Translations under genes and position numbers: made by a program
Source of the DNA: Duganella sp. SG902
GTDB lineage: Bacteria > Pseudomonadota > Gammaproteobacteria > Burkholderiales > Burkholderiaceae_D
NCBI RefSeq assembly: GCF_013376005.1
Contig: NZ_JABMJK010000002.1
Location: forward strand, 310,001 to 374,000
Length of the DNA: 64,000 nt
Reading direction: 5' to 3'
Shown: piece by piece, positions 53,442-64,000 of the stretch
How the letters are laid out: every line of letters begins with the position of its first letter
Numbering within the stretch: position 1 is the first letter of the stretch
Notes under the pieces: model-generated
Told to the model about the DNA's origin: nothing
The model's input: only the letters and a program-made list of their open reading frames with translations
The model's database searches: none

Positions 53442-56186
53442 ATGAACATCTTCGCAAGCAAGCGCAGCCACACTGCGTTCCCATTGAAACCAGTTGCCGC
53501 AGGTTGCGCCCTGCTGATCGCCGCCGCCGTGCCAGCCCATGCCCAGACCGACGCCGCCGCCTCGGGCGAGGAAGCCAAGGTCATGTCGGTGACCGTGTCC
53601 GGCATCCGCCGCGGCATCGAAGATGCGATCTCGGTGAAGAAAGATTCGAGCTCGATCGTTGAAGCGATCTCGGCCGAAGACATCGGCAAGCTGCCGGACG
53701 TGTCGATCGCCGAATCGATCTCGCGCCTGCCTGGCCTGGCCGCGCAACGCGTCGCCGGCCGCGCGCAAGTGATCTCGGTGCGCGGTCTGTCGCCGGACTT
53801 CGCCACCACCCTGCTGAACGGCCGCGAGCAAGTCTCGACCGGCGACAACCGCAGCGTGGAATTCGACCAGTACCCATCCGAACTGATGAGCGGCGTGACC
53901 GTCTACAAGACCCCCGACGCCGGCCTGGTCGGCCAGGGCCTGTCGGGCACCATCGACCTGCAAACCGTGCGCCCGCTGAACTTCAGCAGCCGCACCGTGG
54001 CCCTGAACCTGCGCGGCGAGAAGAACTCGCTGGGCAAGATCGCCAACGCCAAGGACACCGGCAACCGCTTCAGCGCCAGCTACATCGATCAGTTCGCCAA
54101 CCGCACGATCGGTATCGCGCTGGGCTGGGCGCACCTGGAAACCCCTATCCTGTCGAATGAGACCGGCCTGTACGAGCCATGGAAGCGCGACGCGCGCACC
54201 GGCCTGCCGGCCGGCACCTTCGGCTCCGACGGCATCAAGGCCGTCGCCCGCAGCGGCAAGAACGAGCGCGACGGCGTCATGGGCGTGCTGCAATACCGTC
54301 CGAACAAACAGTGGACCAGCATCGTTGACGTCTACGCTTCGCGCTTCAAGGCCGAAGAGACCGCCAACCAGATCGAGATCAACCTGAGCGGCTGGAACGG
54401 CGGCTTCGATCCCGCCCCGGTCTACACCGGCGTGACCACCACCAACGGCACCATCGCCGGCGCCACCGCCAACAACGTCTATCCGCTGGTGCGCGGCATG
54501 TACAGCAAGCGCAAGGACGATATCCGCGCCGCCGGCTGGAGCAATGAGGTGCGCCTGGACGGCTGGTCGCTGTTCGCCGACCTGAACTACTCGAAGGCCA
54601 AGCGCGCGGAACTGAGCCTGGAAAACAACCTGCAGATGTCCAACGCCGCCGGCGATCCCTTCCTGGATTCGGTCAAGCTGGGCATCGGCAATGGCGGTTT
54701 CTCGCAGATCACCACCGGCCGCGACTATAACAACCAGAACGCGCTGTACGTGCGCAACACCATCTACGGTTCCGGCTACGGCAAGACCCCGAGCGTAGAG
54801 GACGAGCTGAAAGGCTTCAAGCTGACCGCCAACATCCAGTCGTCGGGCGCGCTGGAGAAAGCCTTCTCCAGCTTCGACGTGGGCGCGAACTACACCGACC
54901 GCACCAAGAACAAGCACCAGCCTGAGGGCAACATCAACCTGAAGGGCGCGCCTACCCTGATCTCGTCCGACCTGTTCTACCAGTCGGCCAGCCTGGGCTT
55001 CGCCGGCGCCGGTTCGATTCCGACCTGGAACGTGCCAGCCGTGGTGGACAAGTACATGGTGTTCGCGCCGACCGACACCGCCGGCTACCTGATCGCCAAG
55101 ACCTGGGAAGTGAGCGAGAAGGTCACCACCGCCTTCGCCAAGGCCAACATCGAGGCGGAACTGGGCCCGGACGTCAGCCTGCGCGGCAACATCGGCGTGC
55201 AGGTGCAGCGCACCGACCAGTCGTCGGCCTCGCGCTGGTACGACAACACCACCGGCGCCATCAAGCCGGTCAACGACGGCAAGAAATACACCGACGTGCT
55301 GCCGAGCATGAACCTGGCCTTCGGCCTGGACAACCAGCAGACCGTGCGCCTGGCGCTGGCCAAGCAACTGGCCCGTCCACGTGTGGACCAACTGCGCTCG
55401 GCGCTGGACTTCGGCATCGACACCACCAAGCGCGAGCCGGGTGGCAGCGGCGGCAACGCCCGCCTGGATCCATGGCGCGCCAAGGCCTTCGACATCTCGT
55501 ACGAGAAATACTTCGACAAGAAGGCGTACTTGGCGGCGGCGGCGTTCTACAAGAAGCTGGACACCTACATCTTCACCCAGACGCAGTCGTATGACTTCAG
55601 CGCCTACGTGCCGCCGGGTTCGGTCGGCAACGGCGCCAGCTTCCCGCTGCACACCGCCATCGGCAACTACACCGCGCCATACAACGGCAACGGCGGCAAC
55701 CTGAAGGGTGTGGAGTTGACGGCGTCGCTGCCGCTGAGCATGGTGACCAAGTCGCTGGATGGCTTCGGCGTGACCGCCAGCACCACCTACACCGACAGCA
55801 AGATCACGATCGAAGATCCAAGCGGCAGCATCGGCCAGCACATCCCGCTGCCGGGCCTGTCCAAGCGCGTGACCAACCTGACCGCCTACTACGAGAAGAA
55901 TGGTTTCGAGACTCGCATCTCGCAGCGCCGCCGCTCGGACTTCGTCGGTGAGATCGGCAACTTCGCCAACGACCGCGCGCTGCGTTATGTGGTGGGTGAG
56001 AACGTGATCGACTTCCAGATCGGCTACACCTTCAACACCGGCGCGATGAAGGGCGTTGGCTTGCTGCTGCAGGTGAACAACCTGCGCAACGCCGCCTACG
56101 AAACCTACAACGGCGACCGCAACCAGCAGCTGGAATACCAGAAGTACGGCCGCACCGTGCTGGCTGGCGTGAACTACAAGTTCTAA
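53442..56186 (+). CDS. TonB-dependent outer-membrane receptor (maltodextrin type)
   Basis: A 914-residue outer-membrane importer. Signal peptide residues 1-34 (AVPAHAQ), a probable TonB box near residue 48 (SVTVSGIRRG), a plug domain at ~55-180 (SIVEAISAEDIGKLPDVSIAESI, then LPGLAAQRVAGR and ISVRGLSPDFATTLLNG) and a barrel ending in the aromatic C terminus GVNYKF. This plug style is that of the large carbohydrate-uptake receptors of Xanthomonadales, Caulobacterales and Massilia relatives. Placed beside amylase, alpha-glucosidase and MFS genes, it most likely imports maltodextrins. Its ATG follows a GAGGGG site. It ends in a strong bidirectional terminator. Confidence 0.94.
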   Translation: MNIFASKRSHTAFPLKPVAAGCALLIAAAVPAHAQTDAAASGEEAKVMSVTVSGIRRGIEDAISVKKDSSSIVEAISAEDIGKLPDVSIAESISRLPGLAAQRVAGRAQVISVRGLSPDFATTLLNGREQVSTGDNRSVEFDQYPSELMSGVTVYKTPDAGLVGQGLSGTIDLQTVRPLNFSSRTVALNLRGEKNSLGKIANAKDTGNRFSASYIDQFANRTIGIALGWAHLETPILSNETGLYEPWKRDARTGLPAGTFGSDGIKAVARSGKNERDGVMGVLQYRPNKQWTSIVDVYASRFKAEETANQIEINLSGWNGGFDPAPVYTGVTTTNGTIAGATANNVYPLVRGMYSKRKDDIRAAGWSNEVRLDGWSLFADLNYSKAKRAELSLENNLQMSNAAGDPFLDSVKLGIGNGGFSQITTGRDYNNQNALYVRNTIYGSGYGKTPSVEDELKGFKLTANIQSSGALEKAFSSFDVGANYTDRTKNKHQPEGNINLKGAPTLISSDLFYQSASLGFAGAGSIPTWNVPAVVDKYMVFAPTDTAGYLIAKTWEVSEKVTTAFAKANIEAELGPDVSLRGNIGVQVQRTDQSSASRWYDNTTGAIKPVNDGKKYTDVLPSMNLAFGLDNQQTVRLALAKQLARPRVDQLRSALDFGIDTTKREPGGSGGNARLDPWRAKAFDISYEKYFDKKAYLAAAAFYKKLDTYIFTQTQSYDFSAYVPPGSVGNGASFPLHTAIGNYTAPYNGNGGNLKGVELTASLPLSMVTKSLDGFGVTASTTYTDSKITIEDPSGSIGQHIPLPGLSKRVTNLTAYYEKNGFETRISQRRRSDFVGEIGNFANDRALRYVVGENVIDFQIGYTFNTGAMKGVGLLLQVNNLRNAAYETYNGDRNQQLEYQKYGRTVLAGVNYKF

Positions 56187-56204
56187 GCTGACTTAGCCTC
56201 AAAC

Positions 56205-56236
56205 AAAAATGGCGTCCTTCGGGACGCCATTTTTTT
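56205..56236. terminator. Bidirectional intrinsic terminator after the TonB receptor
   Basis: AAAAATGGCGTCC (56205-56217) and its inverse (56222-56234) enclose a TTCG tetraloop, with A-run upstream and T-run downstream. It serves the receptor gene and the convergent M2 peptidase gene, whose stop begins at the end of the T-run. Confidence 0.95.
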
Positions 56237-58050
56237 TACTTCTTCTCAGCCGCTGCGAAAGCCGCGTTCTGCTGATCCAGCCAGGTCTTCAGCGGCGCGA
56301 AGTATTCGAGCAGCGCGTTGCCGTCGATTTTGTCTTCGCCCGAGATGGCTTTCAGCGCTTCCGGCCATGGCTTGCTGGCGCCCATGGCCAGCATCTGCTG
56401 CAGCTTGGCGCCGGCCTTGGCGTTGCCGTACACCGAGCAGCGGTTCAGCGGGCCGGTGTAGCCGGCTTCGCGGCACAGCGCGCGGTGGAACTGGAACTGC
56501 AGCATGTCGGCCAGGAAGTAACGCGCGTACGGCACGTCGGCCGCCACGTGATACTTGGCGCCGGCGTCAAAGCCGGTGATGCCCTGGCCTTCGACCGGAC
56601 GCTTCATGCCCATGTACTGCTCGCGCAGCTGCCACCAGCTCTTGTCGTAGTCGGCCGGCTTGGTCTTGCCCGAGTAGACGTCCCAGCGCCATTTGTCGAC
56701 GGTGTAGGCGAACGGCAGGATGGTGACCTTGCTCAGCGCGCGTTCCAGCAGCTGCGGGATGTCGGCGTTGACGTCCGGCTCCTGGTCCATCAGGCCGATC
56801 TGCTTGAGGTAGGCCGGCGTGATCGACAGCGCCACGGTGTCGCCGATGGCCTCGTGGAAGCCGTCGTTGGCACCGTTGCGGAACAGGAAGGGCTGCTTGG
56901 TGTAGCCGAGGAAGTAGTAGACGTGGCCCAGTTCATGGTGGATCACGGTGAAGTCTTCGGCGGTCGGCGTGATGCACATCTTGATGCGCACGTCGTCCTT
57001 CTCGTTGATCGGCCAGGCCGAGGCGTGGCACACCACGTCGCGGTCGCGCGGCTTGGTCAGCAGCGAGCGCTCCCAGAACGATTCCGGCAGCTTCTGCATG
57101 CCCAGCGAGGTGTAGAAGCCCTCGGCATACTTGGTCATCTGTTTGGCGTCGGTCTTGCGTTCTTCCAGCACCTTGGTCAGGTCGAAGCTCTTGGTGTCGC
57201 CGGCTGGCTTGAGGATCGGGTACAGGTTGGTCCAGGTCTGGCTCCACATATTGCCGAACAGGTGGGACGGGATCGGGCCGGTGGCCGGCACCACGTCCGG
57301 GCCGTAGGTGGCGCGCAGCTTGTAGCGGGTGTAGGTGTGCAGCGCATCGTACAGCGGCTTGACCTGCTGCCACAGGCGCTCCATCTCGGCGGCGAAGGCT
57401 TCCGGCGGCATGTCGTACTGCGAGCGCCACATCACGCCGGTATCGGCGAAGCCCATCTGCTTGGCGCCCTTGTTGGACAGGGCCACGTATTCCACGTACT
57501 TGTCCTTGTAGGCCGGGGCTTGCGCGTGCCAGCCGGTCCACATCTCTTTCAGTTTGGCTTCGTCGCGGCTGTTGGCCAGGACTTTTTCCATTTCGCCCAG
57601 CGCCATGCAGGCGTCCTTGGTCGGACAGTATTTGGCTTTGCCGTAGGCGCCGTTCAGGGCGGCCTGCAGCGCCGCGTATTGTTCGCGTTCCTTCGGATCG
57701 GCGAACACCACGGTTTGCTGCAGCAGCATCAGCTTGCGCGAGGCTTCCGGCGACAGCTTCAAGCCGTTGAAGCGGCGCGCGCCGACGGCCGCCTCGCCCG
57801 AGGCGCTCAGGTAGCGTTCGGCGAAGTAGGCGGCGATGCCTTCGGTGTCGTCGGTGATGAAGTTGGAGCCGACCCAGGCGGCGCGCGCCTGTTCGTTATT
57901 CAGTTTGTTCAGTTTGGCTTCGGTGTCGGCCAAAAAACGTTCGGCTTCGGCGGCGGTTGGTTTTGCGGCGGGGGCGGCCAGCGCGGTGGTGCTGGCGGCT
58001 GCGAGGGCGGTAGCCAGCAGCGTGCTGATAATTTTTGGTGTCACAGACAT
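56236..58050 (-). CDS. M2-family peptidyl-dipeptidase (ACE-like)
   Basis: A 604-residue exported zinc peptidase (signal peptide residues 1-26). The zinc motif HEXXH is at residues 372-376 (HHELGHVYYF), the third ligand is Glu400 (DGFHEAIGD), and the surrounding sequence matches the M2 family, which includes angiotensin-converting enzyme. Such bacterial enzymes remove dipeptides from peptide C termini in the periplasm. Full length is in the normal range for single-domain M2 proteins. It lies inside the maltodextrin locus, which is unexpected; a role in nutrient peptide release is possible. No Shine-Dalgarno is strong. Confidence 0.94.
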   Translation of the reverse strand: MSVTPKIISTLLATALAAASTTALAAPAAKPTAAEAERFLADTEAKLNKLNNEQARAAWVGSNFITDDTEGIAAYFAERYLSASGEAAVGARRFNGLKLSPEASRKLMLLQQTVVFADPKEREQYAALQAALNGAYGKAKYCPTKDACMALGEMEKVLANSRDEAKLKEMWTGWHAQAPAYKDKYVEYVALSNKGAKQMGFADTGVMWRSQYDMPPEAFAAEMERLWQQVKPLYDALHTYTRYKLRATYGPDVVPATGPIPSHLFGNMWSQTWTNLYPILKPAGDTKSFDLTKVLEERKTDAKQMTKYAEGFYTSLGMQKLPESFWERSLLTKPRDRDVVCHASAWPINEKDDVRIKMCITPTAEDFTVIHHELGHVYYFLGYTKQPFLFRNGANDGFHEAIGDTVALSITPAYLKQIGLMDQEPDVNADIPQLLERALSKVTILPFAYTVDKWRWDVYSGKTKPADYDKSWWQLREQYMGMKRPVEGQGITGFDAGAKYHVAADVPYARYFLADMLQFQFHRALCREAGYTGPLNRCSVYGNAKAGAKLQQMLAMGASKPWPEALKAISGEDKIDGNALLEYFAPLKTWLDQQNAAFAAAEKK

Positions 58051-58154
58051 CTCCCAGGGTATCTTGTCTTGGTCACCGGACCGGTCGGTCCGATGGGCGA
58101 CAATCATACACGAGGGAGTGATGGGGGGGCGCTTGTTCGCAGCCTCCCGGGAGA

Positions 58155-60593
58155 TCACAGCGCGATGTCGACTGAGCGATTGGCGGCATCGCTGGCCGGC
58201 AGTTCGACCGTCAGCTGGAAGGTTTTGTCATCCCAGCCAAACACGGCGACCTTGCCGTCCACCCGCACCGACGATGGCGCGGAGGTCACGGTGTGCACTT
58301 TCAGGGTGATGCCGCGCTCGGGACGCTGGTACTGCTTGCCCACTTCCGAATCCACGCGCAGCGTCAGGGCTTTGCCCTGCAGCTTGCTGGTGAAGCGCAG
58401 CAGTTCGTACTTGCCTTGTTCGTAGGCTTGCGCGGTCAGGCCGTCGTCGTCGTACAGTTTTCCGGCGCTGGAGGACACGGAAGCGTCGTGCCAGTAGTGC
58501 AGTTCGATCTGCCTGGTGTTGTAGTCGCGCGTGGTCTGCACGACTTTCGCCATCGGCACGAAGGCGCCTGCGCGCACGTAGACCGGCACGTGGTCCGCCG
58601 CCAGTTCGATCGAACGGGTGGCACCGCCGGCCTGCCGTTCGCCGGTATGGAAATCGAACCACGCGCTGCGCGCAGGGAAGTAGACATCCGCCTTGGTCTG
58701 GCCTTGCTTCAGCACCGGCGTGACCAGGAAGTCCTTGCCCCACAAGTAGGTCGACGACATGGCGCGCACCTTGGCGTTGGCCGGCTCCTCGTAAATCATC
58801 GGCCGCATCAGCGGCAGGCCTTGCTGGTTGTTGTCGAAGCCCAGCGTGTAGTTATACGGCAGCAGGCGATAGCGCAAGCGGATCGCCTCGCGCGCCAGCG
58901 CCTTGGTTTTCGCTTCGCGGTACACCGGTTCCGATGGCACTTCCTCCTGCGCGTGCGGACGGAACACCGGCTGGAACACGCCGTACTGCAGCCAGCGCGT
59001 GTACAGCTCATTGTCCAGCACCGGGTTGGCGAAGCCGCCGAGGTCCGAGTGCATGTAACCCACGCCCTGCATGCCCATCTGCAGCGCGATCTCCGGCTGC
59101 GATTGCAGGCCGCCCCAGCCCCGATCCACGTCGCCCGACCATGGGATGATGCCGTAGCGCTGCGTGCCCGAATAACCGGACCGCATCAGGATGAACGGAC
59201 GCTCGGCCGGGAAGTCGCGTTGATAGCCTTCCGCCACCAACCGTGCCCACTGGTGGCCGTAGATGTTGTGCACCTGATCCGCCGTGCCGGTGGCGTGGCG
59301 CGTTTCGGTCGGATGCATCTCCGGTTCGCCCAGATCTCCCCACACGCCGGTCACGCCTTGCTGGCGCAGGCCTTTGTAGATGTCCCAGTACCAGTCCTTG
59401 CCCTGCTGGCTGAAGATGTCGATGATGCCGGTGTGGCCGAAGAAGAAGTCATAGGTCATCGGTTTGCCATCCGGCCCGGTGGCCAGCACCTTCTTGTCGA
59501 CCGCCTCTTGCCAGCGCTTGGAGGTATCGACTACAAACGGTTCTGTAATCACCACCGTCTGCACGCCTTTTTTCTGGAAGTCGGCGATCATGCCCTCGGG
59601 GTTGGGGAAGCTGTCCTTGTCCCACGCCAGATTGCCCATGGTGCCTTTGACTTCCTTGCCGAACCAGTACAGGTCGAACACCACCGCGTCCAGCGGGATG
59701 TCTTCGGCGATGAATTTGTTGACGGTGTCGACGGCTTCCTTTTCGTTGTGATAGCCGAAGCGCATGGCGAAGTTGCCGAAAGCCCAGCGCGGCGGCAGCG
59801 GTTGTTTGCCGGTCAGGCTGGTGTAGTTGCCCACCACGTCTTCCCATGTGTCGCCGGCGATCACCTGATAGGTTTTGCGGCCGCCGATCGCCTCGTAGGT
59901 CAGGCTGTTGTTCTTTTTGCTGTCGAAATCGAGGTAGCCGGTTTGCGGATTGTCGAAGTGGATGGCGTACATTTTGGACGACAGCGCCAGCGGCATGGTG
60001 TAGCCCATCAGCTCCGAACGGTCGCCGTAGCCGTAGTTGGCCTTGTTGTACAGGGTGAAGCGGTGGCCACGACGGTCCATGCCCACCGCGCGCGAACCGG
60101 CGCCGTACAGGGCCTCGTTCTTATCCAGCGCGAATTCGATCGCTTCCAGTGTGCGCGGCTCGCCCTTGTTGATATCCTTGCTGCCGGTCGCCACGTCGTC
60201 CTTCACATGGATATAGCCGCGCTTCTCCGCCACCAGCGGCTTGCCCTTGTAGGCGTAGGCGATGCGGAACGGCGATTTGGTGATCGTGACGGTGATGCCG
60301 GCTGTGGCATATTCATAGCCTCCGCCTTTTTGCTTCAACATGGTTTTCACTTCGGCCGGCGCCAGCACCACGGCGTGCGACGCCGGGTCCGCAGCCTCGC
60401 CCTTCGGCACGAAGGTGGTTTCGATGATGCCGGTGGAGTAGGGCTTGATCAGGTAGGCGCCGTCGCTGGTGCGCACTTCGAGGTGGCCGTCGCGCTGGGT
60501 GATGCCGTCGAACTTGCGGTCCGCGTTCTGCGCGGCGGCGTGGCCGGTCAGCAGGGCCAGGGCGGCCAAGGTTGCAAAGGAGTTAATGGTCAT
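58155..60593 (-). CDS. GH31 alpha-glucosidase-like secreted glycosidase
   Basis: An 812-residue exported enzyme. A signal peptide (MTINSFATLAALALLTGHAAAQ) is followed by an N-terminal beta-sandwich, a (beta/alpha)8 barrel and C-terminal beta-domains. The GH31 nucleophile is Asp420 (WGDLGEPE) and the acid/base Asp488 (WSGDVDRGWGG). WGDLGEPEMHPTE is a family hallmark. It would release glucose from the ends of maltodextrins, or act on alpha-xylosides, which share the family. A start eight codons upstream is possible, but the Met that begins the signal peptide is used. It is divergent from the MFS gene. Confidence 0.93.
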   Translation of the reverse strand: MTINSFATLAALALLTGHAAAQNADRKFDGITQRDGHLEVRTSDGAYLIKPYSTGIIETTFVPKGEAADPASHAVVLAPAEVKTMLKQKGGGYEYATAGITVTITKSPFRIAYAYKGKPLVAEKRGYIHVKDDVATGSKDINKGEPRTLEAIEFALDKNEALYGAGSRAVGMDRRGHRFTLYNKANYGYGDRSELMGYTMPLALSSKMYAIHFDNPQTGYLDFDSKKNNSLTYEAIGGRKTYQVIAGDTWEDVVGNYTSLTGKQPLPPRWAFGNFAMRFGYHNEKEAVDTVNKFIAEDIPLDAVVFDLYWFGKEVKGTMGNLAWDKDSFPNPEGMIADFQKKGVQTVVITEPFVVDTSKRWQEAVDKKVLATGPDGKPMTYDFFFGHTGIIDIFSQQGKDWYWDIYKGLRQQGVTGVWGDLGEPEMHPTETRHATGTADQVHNIYGHQWARLVAEGYQRDFPAERPFILMRSGYSGTQRYGIIPWSGDVDRGWGGLQSQPEIALQMGMQGVGYMHSDLGGFANPVLDNELYTRWLQYGVFQPVFRPHAQEEVPSEPVYREAKTKALAREAIRLRYRLLPYNYTLGFDNNQQGLPLMRPMIYEEPANAKVRAMSSTYLWGKDFLVTPVLKQGQTKADVYFPARSAWFDFHTGERQAGGATRSIELAADHVPVYVRAGAFVPMAKVVQTTRDYNTRQIELHYWHDASVSSSAGKLYDDDGLTAQAYEQGKYELLRFTSKLQGKALTLRVDSEVGKQYQRPERGITLKVHTVTSAPSSVRVDGKVAVFGWDDKTFQLTVELPASDAANRSVDIAL

Positions 60594-60763
60594 GAATGTG
60601 GTCTCAGTGGTCGTCATGAATTTTGTTGTTTGGCTACATTTGACACCATAGCCCTGCCTCTGGATAGGCTTTTTATCGTTATTTTACAAGGAAGTTCTTC
60701 TGATTGACACGTTCATGGGGCCGTGTTATTTTCCTACAAATTTTAAAAATCGGGACGCTCAGC

Positions 60764-63773
<3,010 letters not shown>

Positions 63774-63789
63774 CGATAAGGACGACAGC

Positions 63790-64000
63790 ATGAAATTGAC
63801 GACACTCGCATTAACCCTGGCACTGGGTTCGACAACGGCGCTAGCCGCTGAAAAGCCCAAGCCATTTTTGTGGGAGAACGCGACAGTCTATTTCCTGCTG
63901 ACGGACCGCTTCAACAACGCCTTCACCGGCAACGACCTGGCCTATGACCGCCGCGCGGACGCCGCGCCGCTGCGCGGCTATATGGGCGGCGACCTGGCCG
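63790..64000 (+). CDS. Secreted alpha-amylase (GH13), N-terminal part, cut by window edge
   Basis: Starting with ATG at 63790, 16 bases after the phosphoglucomutase stop, the frame is open to the right edge. It begins with a signal peptide (MKLTTLALTLALGSTTALAA) followed by FLWENATVYFLLTDRFNNAFTGN, the usual opening of GH13 alpha-amylases, then a GGDLA segment. A GGACG site precedes it. Only ~70 residues are visible, so catalytic residues are outside. It is the third gene of the MFS-pgm-amylase unit. Confidence 0.88.
   Translation, partial: MKLTTLALTLALGSTTALAAEKPKPFLWENATVYFLLTDRFNNAFTGNDLAYDRRADAAPLRGYMGGDLA

Noticed and set aside
53331..55841. 836-codon antisense frame opposite the TonB receptor
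   Set aside because: Shadow of the receptor; no motif support and a strong receptor promoter on the other strand.
58293..60707. 804-codon antisense frame opposite the GH31 gene
   Set aside because: Shadow of GH31; no ribosome-binding site or recognisable domain.

Overview
The window is GC-rich DNA from a betaproteobacterium, most likely an Oxalobacteraceae member of the Massilia/Duganella/Janthinobacterium group. This rests on base composition, the phasin, the DUF1842-type protein, the TonB-dependent maltodextrin locus and the dense cyclic-di-GMP signalling; it is an inference from gene content, not a database match. No rRNA, tRNA, insertion sequence, prophage or CRISPR array was seen. Genes are close-packed and most intergenic gaps are under 200 bp.

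Layout. 1-6.3 kb: the end of a two-partner-secretion transporter, a small ORF, a lone receiver domain, msrA, a DUF1842-like protein, a JmjC/cupin dioxygenase, a DUF1275 membrane protein, and two periplasmic binding proteins. 6.3-11.6 kb: a 739-residue Gln/Ala repeat protein, a DUF883-type protein and a large katE catalase. 11.6-22.8 kb: two tripartite efflux operons facing tail to tail, one MFS (EmrAB plus outer-membrane factor) and one RND with its own TetR regulator and a terminal GyrI-like ligand-binding protein. 22.9-30.1 kb: signalling genes (membrane diguanylate cyclase, receiver-first histidine kinase, OhrR-type regulator with a 2OG-Fe oxygenase, HD-GYP response regulator, CHASE sensor kinase) and, at 24.15-24.22 kb, a strong candidate small RNA with its own promoter, an anti-Shine-Dalgarno segment and a terminator. 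30.1-37.6 kb: metabolic genes, a LysR regulator, an orphan antitoxin beside a decayed toxin, an M29-like aminopeptidase, an LEA-like lipoprotein and a TPR-GGDEF cyclase. 37.6-47.8 kb: paired ABC half-transporters, a 95-bp near-perfect inverted repeat, a phasin, cytosine deaminase, two GNAT acetyltransferases, a chemoreceptor and a GGDEF protein with a dead EAL domain.

47.8-64 kb is a starch/maltodextrin utilisation locus. A TonB-dependent receptor would import oligosaccharides across the outer membrane. Secreted or periplasmic enzymes (a GH13 cyclomaltodextrinase-like amylase, a six-hairpin glycosidase fused to an esterase, a GH31 alpha-glucosidase and a second amylase entering at the right edge) would cut them. 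An MFS sugar transporter would carry products across the inner membrane and phosphoglucomutase would feed them into central metabolism. An M2 peptidase is embedded in the locus. Two GTAGTnnnACTAC dyads between the divergent amylase operon and receptor gene are probable operators, but their regulator is not in the window.

The most distinctive signals are the candidate small RNA, the long inverted repeat at 41.2 kb, the regulator-first RND operon ending in a GyrI-like protein, the glycosidase-esterase fusion, the Gln/Ala repeat protein and the orphan antitoxin with toxin remnant.
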